The notes: generated from the letters alone by a model not told the origin. Counted from the first letter of the stretch, positions 17,678-27,025 are shown. The stretch is DNA of 64,000 nt from a virus (IMGVR_UViG_3300044846_003474:1-64000), one strand, 5' to 3'. A program made the numbers and translations.

Positions 17678-18288
17678 ACTATTTAAAAATTGCCGAACAT
17701 TATAAAAAGTGTTTTGAGGATCATGGGGATAATCACTTGGGGGTCGATTGGCCAAAATATGAAGATACATTAACAAGATATAAAGTTATGTTAGATCTAA
17801 TAAATGAAAACAATAAATCATCATTACTTGATTTTGGGTGTGGTTTAGGTCATCTTTATAAATTTATTTTAAACGAAAAAAAAGAAAACGAAATCGTTTA
17901 TAGTGGTTTAGATATAAATGAAAAATTTTATGACCATTGTATAAAAAAATACCCTGAAGTTAATTTCTTTTTAAAGGATATTAATATTAACGATGAAATA
18001 CCTAATTTTGATTATATTGTTTGTAATGGTACTTTTACCGAAAAAAGAGATTTAAGTTATGAAGAAATGTTTGATTTTATGTCAAATACTCTAAAAACTC
18101 TTTGGTTAAAAACAAACAAAGGGTTATCCTTTAATGTGATGTCAAAATTAGTTGACTGGGAAAGAGATGATTTATTTCATGTATCAATGGATGAGATTGG
18201 CTTATTTCTTAAAAATAATTTATCTAAGAATTTCGTTATAAGAAATGATTATAAACTTTATGAATATACAATATATGTCTACAAATAA
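17674..18288 (+). CDS. SAM-dependent methyltransferase
   Basis: 204 residues. Motif I SLLDFGCGLGHLYKF (the SAM-binding Gly loop), an acidic end of strand 2 (YSGLDINEKFYDHC), then FDYIVCNGTFTEK (motif IV). This is a compact class I methyltransferase. Given its place between WbqC-like and PglD-like genes it may methylate a sugar. The ATG overlaps the previous stop; the next gene starts 14 bases before its end. Confidence 0.85.
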   Translation: MNYLKIAEHYKKCFEDHGDNHLGVDWPKYEDTLTRYKVMLDLINENNKSSLLDFGCGLGHLYKFILNEKKENEIVYSGLDINEKFYDHCIKKYPEVNFFLKDININDEIPNFDYIVCNGTFTEKRDLSYEEMFDFMSNTLKTLWLKTNKGLSFNVMSKLVDWERDDLFHVSMDEIGLFLKNNLSKNFVIRNDYKLYEYTIYVYK

Positions 18289-18952
18289 AATAATAATTTT
18301 TGGAACTTTAGATTTAGCTGAGTTGGCTCACTATTACCTTTCTAAAGACACTGATTACGAAGTAATTGGTTTTACGGTTAATAAAGAATATTTAACCAAA
18401 GATTTTTTCACCCCAAGAGGATCCTCAACTAGTTATCCTGTTTTTGAATTTGAAACTTTAGAAACTATTTTCCCTCCATCAGAATACTTGTTATTTGCTC
18501 CAATGACCGGATCAAAAATGAATATGGTTAGAAAAAGAATTTACGAAGAAGGTAAACGTAAAGGATATAATTTTATTTCATATGTATCACCAAAGGCAAC
18601 GGTATGTGATAATAAAATTGGTGAAAATTGCTTTATTCTTGAAGATAATACGTTACAACCATTTACTGAAATTGGTAATAATGTTATGATGTGGAGTGGT
18701 AACCATATTGGTCATCATGGTAAAATAGATGATCATGTATTTTTTACGTCTCATGTGGTTTTATCGGGTCATTGTCACGTTAAAGAACGGTCTTGGTTTG
18801 GAGTTAACTCAACGATCAGAGATTTTGTCACAATAGGTGAAGGTTCATTAATCGCAATGGGTAGTATGATAACAAAATCCACAGATGACAATGGATTTTA
18901 TATGGGATCACCAGCAAAAAAACAAGATAAATCACCATTAGATGTAATGTAA
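18275..18952 (+). CDS. PglD-like sugar acetyltransferase
   Basis: 225 residues from ATG 18275 (MSTNKIIIFGTLDLAELAHYY). The N-terminal Rossmann-like part binds the sugar nucleotide in PglD/NeuD relatives. The C-terminal half is a left-handed beta helix of hexapeptide repeats (VSPKATVCDNKIGENCFI, then TEIGNNVMMWSGNHIGHHGKI, with the catalytic-type His in GHH, and SWFGVNSTIRDFVTIGEGSLIAMG). It ends in YMGSPAKK. Such enzymes N- or O-acetylate amino sugars, a natural partner for the DegT-like gene. The longer frame from 18245 lies inside the methyltransferase and is less likely. Confidence 0.85.
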   Translation: MSTNKIIIFGTLDLAELAHYYLSKDTDYEVIGFTVNKEYLTKDFFTPRGSSTSYPVFEFETLETIFPPSEYLLFAPMTGSKMNMVRKRIYEEGKRKGYNFISYVSPKATVCDNKIGENCFILEDNTLQPFTEIGNNVMMWSGNHIGHHGKIDDHVFFTSHVVLSGHCHVKERSWFGVNSTIRDFVTIGEGSLIAMGSMITKSTDDNGFYMGSPAKKQDKSPLDVM

Positions 18953-18958
18953 AATAAT

Positions 18959-19855
18959 ATGTGGGATAAAAAAGGTAACATTTTTAACGATCATCATTCT
19001 CAAGTACCTGTGGTTGATGAATATGATAATTTCTATCGTATTTATTATTCCACAAGAATCGAAGGGAAAAGTAATCCGATGTTTGTTGATGTTGATAAGG
19101 AAGACCCTAATAAAATTTTAAACAAATCAAACGACCCAATCCTTAAACTTGGGGAAAAGGGTAGTTTTGATTGGGCGGGTATTATGCCAACAGAAATAGT
19201 AACGGTAGGTAATAAGAAATTTCTTTATTATATTGGTTGGTCATTAAGAATGGATGTTCCGTATCATAACAATTTAGGGTTAGCAATAAGTGATGATAAT
19301 GGTAAAACATGGGAAAAATTTTCTAAAGGACCTGTTTTAAGTACATCTTATAAAGAACCTGGTTATATCGGAACCGTAAGTATAATGATAGAAGATGGGT
19401 TATGGCGTATGTGGTATCTTTCATGTTTAGATTGGGTTGAGTCGGAATATGGTATGGAACCAACATACGATATAAAATATGCAACATCCACAAATGGAGT
19501 TGATTGGAACCCAACAGGAATAACTTGCATACCATTAGATGGTGATGAAGGTGGGATATCCGCAACAAGAGTTTTAAAAATTAATAATGAGTATCAAATG
19601 TGGTATTCAATACGTAATAAATTAGACTATAGGGATAATATTAATAATTCATATAGAATAAAAAAATCAACATCTAAAGATGGGATTAATTGGATTAAAG
19701 ATAATTCAATTGAATTAGATATTAGTGAAAATAACGAATGGGAAAATATAATGGTATGTTACCCTTATATTTTAAAAACAAAAAATAAACTTATAATGTT
19801 TTATAATGGAAATGGATTTGGTAAAACCGGAATTGGTTACGCAGTTAAAGAATGA
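18959..19855 (+). CDS. GH43/GH32-like beta-propeller protein
   Basis: 298 residues. Repeated blades of the five-bladed propeller type are visible: SQVPVVDEYDNFYRIYYSTR, PTEIVTVGNKKFLYYIGWS, LAISDDNGKTWEKF, IEDGLWRMWYLSC, IKYATSTNGVDW and KSTSKDGINWI. The SxDGxxW turns are typical of glycosidase and related sugar-binding propellers. I do not see a full catalytic triad with confidence. No signal peptide, so it acts inside the cell or on the particle. It could trim or bind the glycan made by this cassette. Confidence 0.7.
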   Translation: MWDKKGNIFNDHHSQVPVVDEYDNFYRIYYSTRIEGKSNPMFVDVDKEDPNKILNKSNDPILKLGEKGSFDWAGIMPTEIVTVGNKKFLYYIGWSLRMDVPYHNNLGLAISDDNGKTWEKFSKGPVLSTSYKEPGYIGTVSIMIEDGLWRMWYLSCLDWVESEYGMEPTYDIKYATSTNGVDWNPTGITCIPLDGDEGGISATRVLKINNEYQMWYSIRNKLDYRDNINNSYRIKKSTSKDGINWIKDNSIELDISENNEWENIMVCYPYILKTKNKLIMFYNGNGFGKTGIGYAVKE

Positions 19856-20573
19856 ATTACATGAAAATGGATTTATAATAATTAAAAATTTCTTTAATAA
19901 AGAATATATTAATAACTTACGAAATAAGGCGGAGGAAATATTTAAAATTCAATTTAATAAATACGGTTACACGGGTGATTTTACTGAAAATATGGTTAAA
20001 TTATTTCAGAACCACGAAGAAGTTTTTATTAATTGCGGCAAAATAATTCAGTCTGGATTAATAGAATTATATAAACTTCCAGTTGAAGATAAGTTATTGA
20101 GTTTGATAAATGGTTTAGGTTTATCATTCCCTAATTTATGTACTAGACCTGTATTATTTTTTAACCACCCTAAATTAGCAAAAGAAGAACACTATTATAA
20201 AACCCCACCTCATCAGGATTGGTTATCTATGGAATCAAGTTCCGACTCAATAGTTTTATGGGTACCATTGGTAGATGTTAATAAAGAAAATGGTTCTATT
20301 CTTATTTGGCCAAAAACACATAAATTAGGTCCATTACCTTATAAATCAGTTGGTGGATTTGCATCTGTAGAAATAAGTGGAGACCACATTCAACCGGAAC
20401 TTGAGATTGGGGATATTGCAATATTTTCAACTTTTCTAATACACTCATCTGGTGATATTTTTAACAACACAATAAGATGGTCATGTCATTTTAGATATAC
20501 TAATATGGTAGATCAAGATTTTATTGATAGAGGGTTTCCTAACCCATACATTTATAAACCCACAACAAAATGA
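19806..20573 (+). CDS. PhyH-family Fe(II)/2-oxoglutarate dioxygenase
   Basis: 255 residues. Begins ELHENGFIIIKNFFNKEYI, then the metal ligands HQDW (HxD) and FLIHSSGDI (distal His), followed by RWSCHFRY with the Arg that binds 2-oxoglutarate. WVPLVDVNKENGSILIWPKTHK is the typical PhyH core. Family members hydroxylate small molecules, sugars or protein side chains. The start overlaps the propeller gene by 50 bases; ATG 19812 is an alternative. In a cassette beside collagen-like fibres, hydroxylation of a fibre residue or of a sugar is possible, which is inference. Confidence 0.85.
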   Translation: MEMDLVKPELVTQLKNELHENGFIIIKNFFNKEYINNLRNKAEEIFKIQFNKYGYTGDFTENMVKLFQNHEEVFINCGKIIQSGLIELYKLPVEDKLLSLINGLGLSFPNLCTRPVLFFNHPKLAKEEHYYKTPPHQDWLSMESSSDSIVLWVPLVDVNKENGSILIWPKTHKLGPLPYKSVGGFASVEISGDHIQPELEIGDIAIFSTFLIHSSGDIFNNTIRWSCHFRYTNMVDQDFIDRGFPNPYIYKPTTK

Positions 20574-21280
20574 TTAATTTTAGTATAGTTATAACAACTT
20601 ACCAAAGAAAAGATGGTAACACCCCAAAATATTTAAAAAGAGCATTACAGAGTATATTTGATCAAGATTATCATCTATTTAAAATTTATGTGATTGGAGA
20701 TAAATATGAAAATAATGAAGAGTTTGAGTCTATTTTTAATGAATTCCCAAAGGATAAAATATATTTTGAGAATCTACCTATTGCACATGAAAGAGATAAA
20801 TATACTGACAAAACATTAATATGGAAATATGGTGGGTGTTTTGCAAATAATTATGGTATTAATAAATCAATATCAGATGGTTATGAATATGTTTGCCATT
20901 TAGATCATGATGATGAGTGGTACCCAAATCATCTTTCATCATTAAACGATGCCATAATAAAAACAAATTCATTATGGTTATGTACTAAATCAGAATACGA
21001 ACATTTTATGGAATATCCAATGATAAATAGTGATTTGGAGTTAGTAGAATTTAATCCAACACCTGAAGGTTTAATACATTCATCAACTTGTATAAATTTT
21101 AAAAAAATACCACTTAGACATAGAAATGTCTTTGAAGAAACAGGATTTTCAGGATTACCTGGTGATGCCGATTTATGGTATAGGATAAGAGAATATTTTA
21201 ATAATAATAATTTGAAGGGTGTTTTAGTTAATAAAGTTACGTGTAAACATATTGAAGAGGGTTATGAAAAAACACATTGA
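20570..21280 (+). CDS. GT2 glycosyltransferase
   Basis: 236 residues. Opens FSIVITTYQRKDGNTPKYLKRAL, the GT2 start, then YEYVCHLDHDDEWYPNHL with the DxDD metal site, and later TGFSGLPGDADLWYRI in the acceptor region. A short, single-domain GT-A enzyme, cytoplasmic. It overlaps the dioxygenase stop (ATGA). Substrate unknown. Confidence 0.85.
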   Translation: MINFSIVITTYQRKDGNTPKYLKRALQSIFDQDYHLFKIYVIGDKYENNEEFESIFNEFPKDKIYFENLPIAHERDKYTDKTLIWKYGGCFANNYGINKSISDGYEYVCHLDHDDEWYPNHLSSLNDAIIKTNSLWLCTKSEYEHFMEYPMINSDLELVEFNPTPEGLIHSSTCINFKKIPLRHRNVFEETGFSGLPGDADLWYRIREYFNNNNLKGVLVNKVTCKHIEEGYEKTH

Positions 21281-22013
21281 TAATGTTAAACTAAAAATTG
21301 GAACTTACATAGATAGATCTAATATTATTTCCGATATTTTTATTGACTACTACTTAAAATTTTTTAATTACAGTGAGTTTCATTTTTTAATTTTAGATAA
21401 AAATTTTGATGTGGTTTCAGATTATTTAAAAACTAAAGGGTTTTCTGAAGATTCTTTTGAAATGGTTAAGAACTCACACATAGGTGTTCCAATTTTATTA
21501 GGTAAACAAAACTCATTTGTTGATCACTACATATCAAAAGGATTTATTACAATATATGTTGATATTGATGAGATTTTATATCACACAGATTTACGTAATT
21601 ACATTATTAATAATGATTCGGATTTTATAACACCTAAAGGTGTGGTCATAATACCCGACATAACCGAGAACATTATTAATAAAGACGATAAAATTTTAAA
21701 CCAAAGGTCTTTTTGTGTTTTTGATGATGAACACCATTCAAAAGTAACCGTACTAAAAAGTTATTATACGTGGGATGGAGGAAGACATAATAAAAATGGT
21801 AATAAAATTTCAGATAATATTTTTTTAATTGATATTGGTAAATGTTGTCCTATGATTATGGTGAATAATAATATTATTAGTAATAACTTATATTCTAAAT
21901 CAACAGACAGGTATTCAATGACAGACGAAAAAAAAATAAACGATATTTTAAATGACTGGAGAAACTCCTTAACTAAATTACCTGAATATATTACAGATAG
22001 TAAATTATTTTAA
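21264..22013 (+). CDS. Glycosyltransferase-like protein
   Basis: 249 residues from ATG 21264 (MKKHIDNVKLKIGTY), preceded by AAGAGG; a TTG at 21252 is less likely. The middle has FITIYVDIDEILYHTDLRNYI, an acidic DxDE like the donor metal site of glycosyltransferases of the GT92/GT2_4 type, and a His-rich CVFDDEHHSKVTV. The N-terminal half (FHFLILDKNFDVVSDYLK) fits the same fold. Position within the cassette supports a role in glycan assembly, but the family call is tentative. Confidence 0.6.
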   Translation: MKKHIDNVKLKIGTYIDRSNIISDIFIDYYLKFFNYSEFHFLILDKNFDVVSDYLKTKGFSEDSFEMVKNSHIGVPILLGKQNSFVDHYISKGFITIYVDIDEILYHTDLRNYIINNDSDFITPKGVVIIPDITENIINKDDKILNQRSFCVFDDEHHSKVTVLKSYYTWDGGRHNKNGNKISDNIFLIDIGKCCPMIMVNNNIISNNLYSKSTDRYSMTDEKKINDILNDWRNSLTKLPEYITDSKLF

Positions 22014-22015
22014 TA

Positions 22016-22681
22016 ATGAAAGTAACCGCACTATTATTAAATTGGAAACGACAAGAAAACATTGTTAAAGTAATTCAATCCATACGGGATCAATCAATTG
22101 ATGTTGATATATGGTTATGGAATAATAATATTGAGGATAAGACATCTTATGATGTAGATGTTCAAATTAATTCGTCAAATAATTTTAAATGTTGGCCAAG
22201 ATGGTTAGTTGGATCAATGGTTGATGAAGGTTTTATTTTTACATTAGATGACGATATAATGTTTAATAAAACAGATGTGATTGAAAATTGTTTAAAGACA
22301 TATAAGACTATAGGGAAAAATAGGACATTCCCAATAATTGGTTATTCGGGTGTCGTTTTAAATAAGGAAAAAGATTATTGGGAATCAAAACACATAAATA
22401 AACCCTATGATGATACCGATGTTATAGTTGATGTTATTAAAGGTAGATTTATGTTTATGGATAGTAAAATTTTAAAAAATGTTTTATTAGAGAATGAACC
22501 CACTTGTGAAGATATAAAAATATCTTCCTATTCAAATTACAAGATTATCCCATCTTTAATATCAAATGGATTAATCAACTTGGATGAGGGTCGTGAAGCA
22601 TTACACTCAAGTTTAGAACAAAGAAAAAAAAGAACTGAGGCAACCAAAAAGTATTTTATTAAAACCTTAAAATATAGTTAA
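22016..22681 (+). CDS. GT-A glycosyltransferase
   Basis: 221 residues. Starts VTALLLNWKRQENIVKVIQSI, then IDVDIWLWNN, and GFIFTLDDDIMFNKTDV with a DDD metal motif. Later YSGVVLNKEKDYW and EDIKISSYSNYKIIPSLI match the acceptor half of small GT-A enzymes. It closes the contiguous block 14008-22681 and is followed by a 50-base gap with a promoter-like motif before phoH. Confidence 0.75.
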   Translation: MKVTALLLNWKRQENIVKVIQSIRDQSIDVDIWLWNNNIEDKTSYDVDVQINSSNNFKCWPRWLVGSMVDEGFIFTLDDDIMFNKTDVIENCLKTYKTIGKNRTFPIIGYSGVVLNKEKDYWESKHINKPYDDTDVIVDVIKGRFMFMDSKILKNVLLENEPTCEDIKISSYSNYKIIPSLISNGLINLDEGREALHSSLEQRKKRTEATKKYFIKTLKYS

Positions 22682-22689
22682 TTATTTAT

Positions 22690-22697
22690 TATTTATA
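22690..22697 (+). promoter_or_regulatory. Phage TATTTATA motif
   Basis: TATTTATA on the coding strand 34 bases before phoH, further from the ATG than at most other sites. Confidence 0.4.
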
Positions 22698-22731
22698 AGT
22701 TGGTTTTATATTTAAGTTAAATAAAAAACTT

Positions 22732-23478
22732 ATGGCAATTAGAAAAAAACCAATTTTAAAAGACGATACAACGTCAACTACTCAACCACAAATTTCAAGA
22801 AAAGAGTTAATTAACTCTGTAATCAAAAGAAAACAAAAAAGTAAATTTTTATCAGAAAATCAAAAAGACTATTATGATATTTTAATTAATAATCAAATTA
22901 CAATTTGTTCAGGACCGGCAGGTGTTGGTAAAAGTTATATTTCAATGAAGGCAGCGGTAGATTTATTAATAGATCCAAACAATTCATACGAAAAAATTAT
23001 TATTGTTAGACCTGCGGTTGAGGCTGAAGAAAAGTTAGGATCCCTTCCGGGAAATTTAGAAGAAAAATTAGATCCTTATATTTTCCCATCTTATTACTTA
23101 CTTAATAAAATAATTGGTAAAGAGGCAAGAGAGAAGTTAAAAGAGTATGAGGTAATTGAAGTTTTTGCTTTGGCTTATATGAGAGGAATGAATATTGATA
23201 ATTCAATTTTAATTTTTGAGGAGGGTCAGAACTCAACCCCAAATCAAATGAAATTATTATTAACAAGAATTGGATACAATAGTAAATTTTTTATATCAGG
23301 TGATTTAGAACAAACAGATAGATATAAAGACAAAAAACAATCAGGTCTTTACGATGCATTACAAAGATTCAGTGGTATACCAGATATTGGTATTTATGAC
23401 TTTAAAAATGCCAAAAATGTTAGAAACCCATTAATTAGTGAAATATTAGTTAAGTACAATGAAGAAAATAGGGATTGA
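22732..23478 (+). CDS. phoH: PhoH-like ATPase
   Basis: 248 residues. Walker A CSGPAGVGKSYISMKA, then RPAVEAEEKLGSLPG (PhoH hallmark), LAYMRGMNIDNSILIFEEGQN (Walker B with E), and FFISGDLEQTD. Length and motifs match the PhoH family common in T4-like phages, where its role is still unclear but is tied to RNA or nucleotide metabolism under stress. The N-terminal 40 residues are basic. The next gene begins inside its last codons. Confidence 0.95.
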   Translation: MAIRKKPILKDDTTSTTQPQISRKELINSVIKRKQKSKFLSENQKDYYDILINNQITICSGPAGVGKSYISMKAAVDLLIDPNNSYEKIIIVRPAVEAEEKLGSLPGNLEEKLDPYIFPSYYLLNKIIGKEAREKLKEYEVIEVFALAYMRGMNIDNSILIFEEGQNSTPNQMKLLLTRIGYNSKFFISGDLEQTDRYKDKKQSGLYDALQRFSGIPDIGIYDFKNAKNVRNPLISEILVKYNEENRD

Positions 23479-24136
23479 GATTAATGGTGTTTTAAGAGAC
23501 ACAATTAGTAAATTTACTGAATTATATGAAAAACATTTAGTTGATAGTCATTTGAATGAGTCGGCGGATAAAACATATGAAATTGAATTTTCAGGTGATA
23601 CAGATGAGGTTATTGAATTTAATGAAACCATAGAGGTTAATAATTTTGAATATAAAGTTTTAAGTCCTGTTACATCATTAGATTTAGGATCACATTTTTC
23701 ATTTCCATCTAAAGATGATTTATATTCATTTATGTATGAAGAATACACAATGGAGTTATTTGGTCATGCGCCATCAACAGAGATGTTATCATTTAATATA
23801 TTAAACGATATTTACTATAACTTAAGAGATACTTATGACTTAATGATTGTTTCTGATGAAATAGGTAGATCTAAACCATCGTCACTTTTTTTCTTATCTA
23901 AATTTGGTTGTTTAGTGGAAAAAGTATTTTTCTATAGTGAAATAACAAAAAATGATATGTTAAATGAGGTAGACATTTTACTTACGGCTAATCCTGACCT
24001 ACTATTAAATAAACCTGATAATAAAATCATTATAAAATTTATTACAGATTATAATAAAAACATCAAATCAGAATACGAAATTTCTTCTTTATCTGATTTG
24101 GAATTAACTATTAAAAAAATAGAAGAGAATGTTTAA
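23459..24136 (+). CDS. HAD-like fold protein, divergent active site
   Basis: 225 residues. The start KKIGIEINGVLRDTI has the position of the HAD motif I (hhhDxDGT) but with E-x-N instead of D-x-D, so classic phosphatase chemistry is unlikely. LRDTYDLMIVSDEIGRSKPSSLFFLSK resembles motif II to III, and DILLTANPDLLLNKPDNKIIIKF the C-terminal part. Between them is a long insert (residues 35-95). Probably a HAD-derived protein of unknown role, coupled to PhoH by overlap. Confidence 0.55.
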   Translation: MKKIGIEINGVLRDTISKFTELYEKHLVDSHLNESADKTYEIEFSGDTDEVIEFNETIEVNNFEYKVLSPVTSLDLGSHFSFPSKDDLYSFMYEEYTMELFGHAPSTEMLSFNILNDIYYNLRDTYDLMIVSDEIGRSKPSSLFFLSKFGCLVEKVFFYSEITKNDMLNEVDILLTANPDLLLNKPDNKIIIKFITDYNKNIKSEYEISSLSDLELTIKKIEENV

Positions 24137-24383
24137 TGTGTTTGGAGAAAACTATTATATTGATTTAGATAAATTAGAGGACTTTGTCCAGTATAGTGGT
24201 ACAAGTGGTGAAACTCAAATCCACGTAGTAAAATATGAGTCAGTTAAAGCAATGGTTGATACTATTTTAACCGAAATAGGAGAAGTTGATGAAAATTTAG
24301 GTATGAAAAATAATGACGTTACTATTCCCTTTAAAATTGCCTTTAATACACTTTTAATGAAAAAAATAATAAATAAAATATAA
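24129..24383 (+). CDS. Hypothetical protein
   Basis: 84 residues, not recognised. Two segments are visible: an N-terminal beta part (YYIDLDKLEDFVQYSG, IHVVKYESVKAMVDTIL) and a helical C-terminus (FNTLLMKKIINKI). It overlaps the HAD-like gene by 8 bases and ends 3 bases before the next gene, so it is part of the same transcript. No membrane segment is clear. Confidence 0.6.
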   Translation: MFNVFGENYYIDLDKLEDFVQYSGTSGETQIHVVKYESVKAMVDTILTEIGEVDENLGMKNNDVTIPFKIAFNTLLMKKIINKI

Positions 24384-24386
24384 AAC

Positions 24387-25448
24387 ATGAACCAAGAACA
24401 AATTTTAAAACTAGAAGAATCCATTCAGAAAATGAGGGATAAGAAGTCAAGAATTTATTTTATAGTACAGGACACTAAAGGAAATGCAAAAGCGTCAATA
24501 CGTTACATTTACGAAATGGCTATGTCACTAAAAAATAATGGATTTAATGCCATAATACTACATGAAACCCCTGAATACTTTGGTGTTACAGATTGGTTAG
24601 GTGAGGAATATATGACAAATTTAGATCACAAATCTATTGAAGGAACTAATTTAGAAATCTCACCTGAAGATTTAATTGTTATTCCAGAAATTTACGGATT
24701 CATAATGGATCAAATAACTAAACTACCTTGTGGTAAAATTGTGTTATCACAATCATACGATTACATTTTTGAAACGTTACAACCTGGACAAACTTGGACT
24801 CAACTTGGATTTCATAAATGTATTACAACATCAGAAAAACAAAAAGAATATATTTCGTCAACAATGAGGAGTGTCTCAGTTGATGTTATTGAACCAACAA
24901 TTTCTGAAGTTTTTGAAAAACAAAAATTTCCACCTAAAACAATTATTGGTGTACACACAAGAGATCACAGAGATACGGTAAATTTAATTAAAACTTTTTA
25001 CACTAAATTTCCACAATACAGATGGATTACATTTAGAGATTTAAGAGGGTTATCTCAAGTTGAGTTTACAAACGCAATGAAAGAAAGTTTTGCATCCGTA
25101 TGGATTGATAATATTAGTTCATTTGGTACATTCCCACTTGAATCTATGAAGATGGGAATACCTGTTATTGGATTAGTACCTAATATTACACCTGAATGGA
25201 TGAATGAAGAAAATGGTATTTGGATCAATAACCAAAATATGATTGTTGATGTTATTGCTGATTTTATACAAAATTGGTTAGAGGACAATCTTAACCCTAA
25301 ATTATACGAAGAAATGGACATAACCATTAATAAACTTTCAACCAAAGAAAAATTTGAATCGGAAGTTGTTGAATTATTTGCAAAAATGATCGACGCAAGA
25401 GCAAATTCTTTTGAGGCTCAATTATCTAAACTTGAAACAACTGAATAA
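24387..25448 (+). CDS. GT-B glycosyltransferase-like protein
   Basis: 353 residues. N-terminal Rossmann half with SRIYFIVQDTKGNAKASIRYI (a Gly-containing loop) and MAMSLKNNGFNAIIL; the C-terminal half has IGVHTRDHRDTVNLI and FGTFPLESMKMGIPVIGLVPN, the PLESMxxGxPVI signature of GT-B enzymes in which the E binds the nucleotide-sugar ribose. Cytoplasmic. It follows the small hypothetical gene by 3 bases. Substrate unknown; it may belong to the glycan cassette despite the PhoH block between. Confidence 0.8.
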   Translation: MNQEQILKLEESIQKMRDKKSRIYFIVQDTKGNAKASIRYIYEMAMSLKNNGFNAIILHETPEYFGVTDWLGEEYMTNLDHKSIEGTNLEISPEDLIVIPEIYGFIMDQITKLPCGKIVLSQSYDYIFETLQPGQTWTQLGFHKCITTSEKQKEYISSTMRSVSVDVIEPTISEVFEKQKFPPKTIIGVHTRDHRDTVNLIKTFYTKFPQYRWITFRDLRGLSQVEFTNAMKESFASVWIDNISSFGTFPLESMKMGIPVIGLVPNITPEWMNEENGIWINNQNMIVDVIADFIQNWLEDNLNPKLYEEMDITINKLSTKEKFESEVVELFAKMIDARANSFEAQLSKLETTE

Positions 25449-25449
25449 T

Positions 25450-26256
25450 ATGGAAAATAATAAAACAATCTCGGTAATATTACCAATTAAAACTGCTAGG
25501 TCCGCAGACTTTGAGGACTTCTTTGATAGATGTATCAAATCAATTAAAAACCAAGGCGAAACTGTAAGTGAATTGGTTATTGTTTATTGTGATGATTCTC
25601 TTTTGGAGACACACATTAACTCTTATGATTTTGATGGATTAAACGTTAAACTTGAAGTGTGGAAAGACGAACCTAATTTTGCTAACCAAGTCAATAGAGG
25701 TGTTGAAATATCAACTTCTAATTGGGTTTCATTAATTGAGTTTGATGATGAGTATTCAAACATATGGTTTAAAAACTCACAAAAATATATGGATATCTAT
25801 AAAGATATTGAAGCATTTTTACCAATTGTTGTTGATGTTAATGATAAAGGAGTATTTGTAGGATTTACAAATGAAGCAACATTCGCAGCAAACTTCACAC
25901 AAGAACTTGGTTATTTAACTAACGAAACATTACAAATGTATCAAAATTTCCAAATTGCTGGAATGGTTATTAAAAAAGAAACTTTCTTAGAATTTGGTAA
26001 ATTTAAATCAAACATTAAATTAACATTTGGTTATGAGTTCTTTTTACGTATGACTCACGCATCTGTTAAATTTTTAACAATCCCTAAAATCGGATATAAA
26101 CATATGAACTTAAGAGAAGGATCTATTTTTTGGAACTACAAAAATGGTGAAGACAGATTAAGTGAAGATGAGGCTAAATTTTGGATTGAGGCGGCCAAGA
26201 AAGAATATTTCTACACCGCACAAAGGGACATAAAATATGAACCACAAGAAATTTGA
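25450..26256 (+). CDS. GT2 glycosyltransferase
   Basis: 268 residues from ATG 25450 (MENNKTISVILPIKTARSADF); the longer frame from 25411 lies within the previous gene. GT2 features: ISVILPIKT, VNRGVEISTSNWVSLIEFDDEYSN with the DDE metal site, and GMVIKKETFLEFGKFKSNIKL plus GYEFFLRMTHAS in the acceptor region. Overlaps the sigma-factor ATG (TGATG). Confidence 0.85.
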   Translation: MENNKTISVILPIKTARSADFEDFFDRCIKSIKNQGETVSELVIVYCDDSLLETHINSYDFDGLNVKLEVWKDEPNFANQVNRGVEISTSNWVSLIEFDDEYSNIWFKNSQKYMDIYKDIEAFLPIVVDVNDKGVFVGFTNEATFAANFTQELGYLTNETLQMYQNFQIAGMVIKKETFLEFGKFKSNIKLTFGYEFFLRMTHASVKFLTIPKIGYKHMNLREGSIFWNYKNGEDRLSEDEAKFWIEAAKKEYFYTAQRDIKYEPQEI

Positions 26257-27005
26257 TGTCCGAAAATGGTAATTTATCAAACGAAGAAATTGAAAAGAAA
26301 AAGAAGGGAAGAAAGCCCACAGTAAATAATTATTTTGACGTAAGAGAAGAAGATGCGGTTAGGGCCTACCTAATCGCAGAATCTTTTGACGAAAAGAACA
26401 AAATTTATAATGAGTTTTTAAAACACCCCTTAGATAAAATGATATCGTCAATTATTAGACGATATAAATTATACAGAAAAGACATGGACTTTGAGGAGAT
26501 CCACATGGATACTCATTCATTTTTAATGACTAAAATAGACAAGTTTAAGCCAGCTAAAGAGAAAAAGGCTTATTCTTATTTTGGAACTATCTGTAAAAAT
26601 TATCTTATGGGGCAAATTTTAAAAGACCAAAAAGAAATGAATAGAAAAATATCTTATGAAGATATTTCGGGTGATGTTCATAATATGCCAGATATGATTT
26701 ATTATATTGATAATGACGATGTAAGTTCTGAAGAAATTATAAAAAAATTCCTTAATGAACTTAAAGATAATATGAATGAACCAAATATATCTGAACAAGA
26801 ATTAAAATTGGGAGAAGCTTTGACTGACATTTTTACAAATTATGGTGAAATTTTCCAAGAAACATCAAATAATAATAAGTTCAATAAGAACATTATCCTG
26901 TTTGAATTAAGGGAAATGACCAATTTAAGTACAAAAGAAATACGTAATTCATTAAAAAGATATAAAAAAATATACTTTCATATCGTAAATGAATTATTAA
27001 AATAG
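26256..27005 (+). CDS. 55: Sigma factor, gp55-like (late transcription)
   Basis: 249 residues from ATG 26256 (ATGA overlap with the previous stop). The core region LDKMISSIIRRYKLYRKDMDF, then EIHMDTHSFLMTKIDKFKPAKEKKA and YSYFGTICKNYLMGQILKD follows sigma region 2 (core binding and -10 recognition), as in T4 gp55. An acidic middle and a C-terminal helix-turn-helix-like NLSTKEIRNSLKRYKKIY follow. It would direct host RNA polymerase to late phage promoters, perhaps the TATTTATA elements listed here. The N-terminus is Lys-rich (KKKKGRKPT). Confidence 0.8.
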   Translation: MSENGNLSNEEIEKKKKGRKPTVNNYFDVREEDAVRAYLIAESFDEKNKIYNEFLKHPLDKMISSIIRRYKLYRKDMDFEEIHMDTHSFLMTKIDKFKPAKEKKAYSYFGTICKNYLMGQILKDQKEMNRKISYEDISGDVHNMPDMIYYIDNDDVSSEEIIKKFLNELKDNMNEPNISEQELKLGEALTDIFTNYGEIFQETSNNNKFNKNIILFELREMTNLSTKEIRNSLKRYKKIYFHIVNELLK

Positions 27006-27025
27006 AATAAAAAATACTTATAGAT

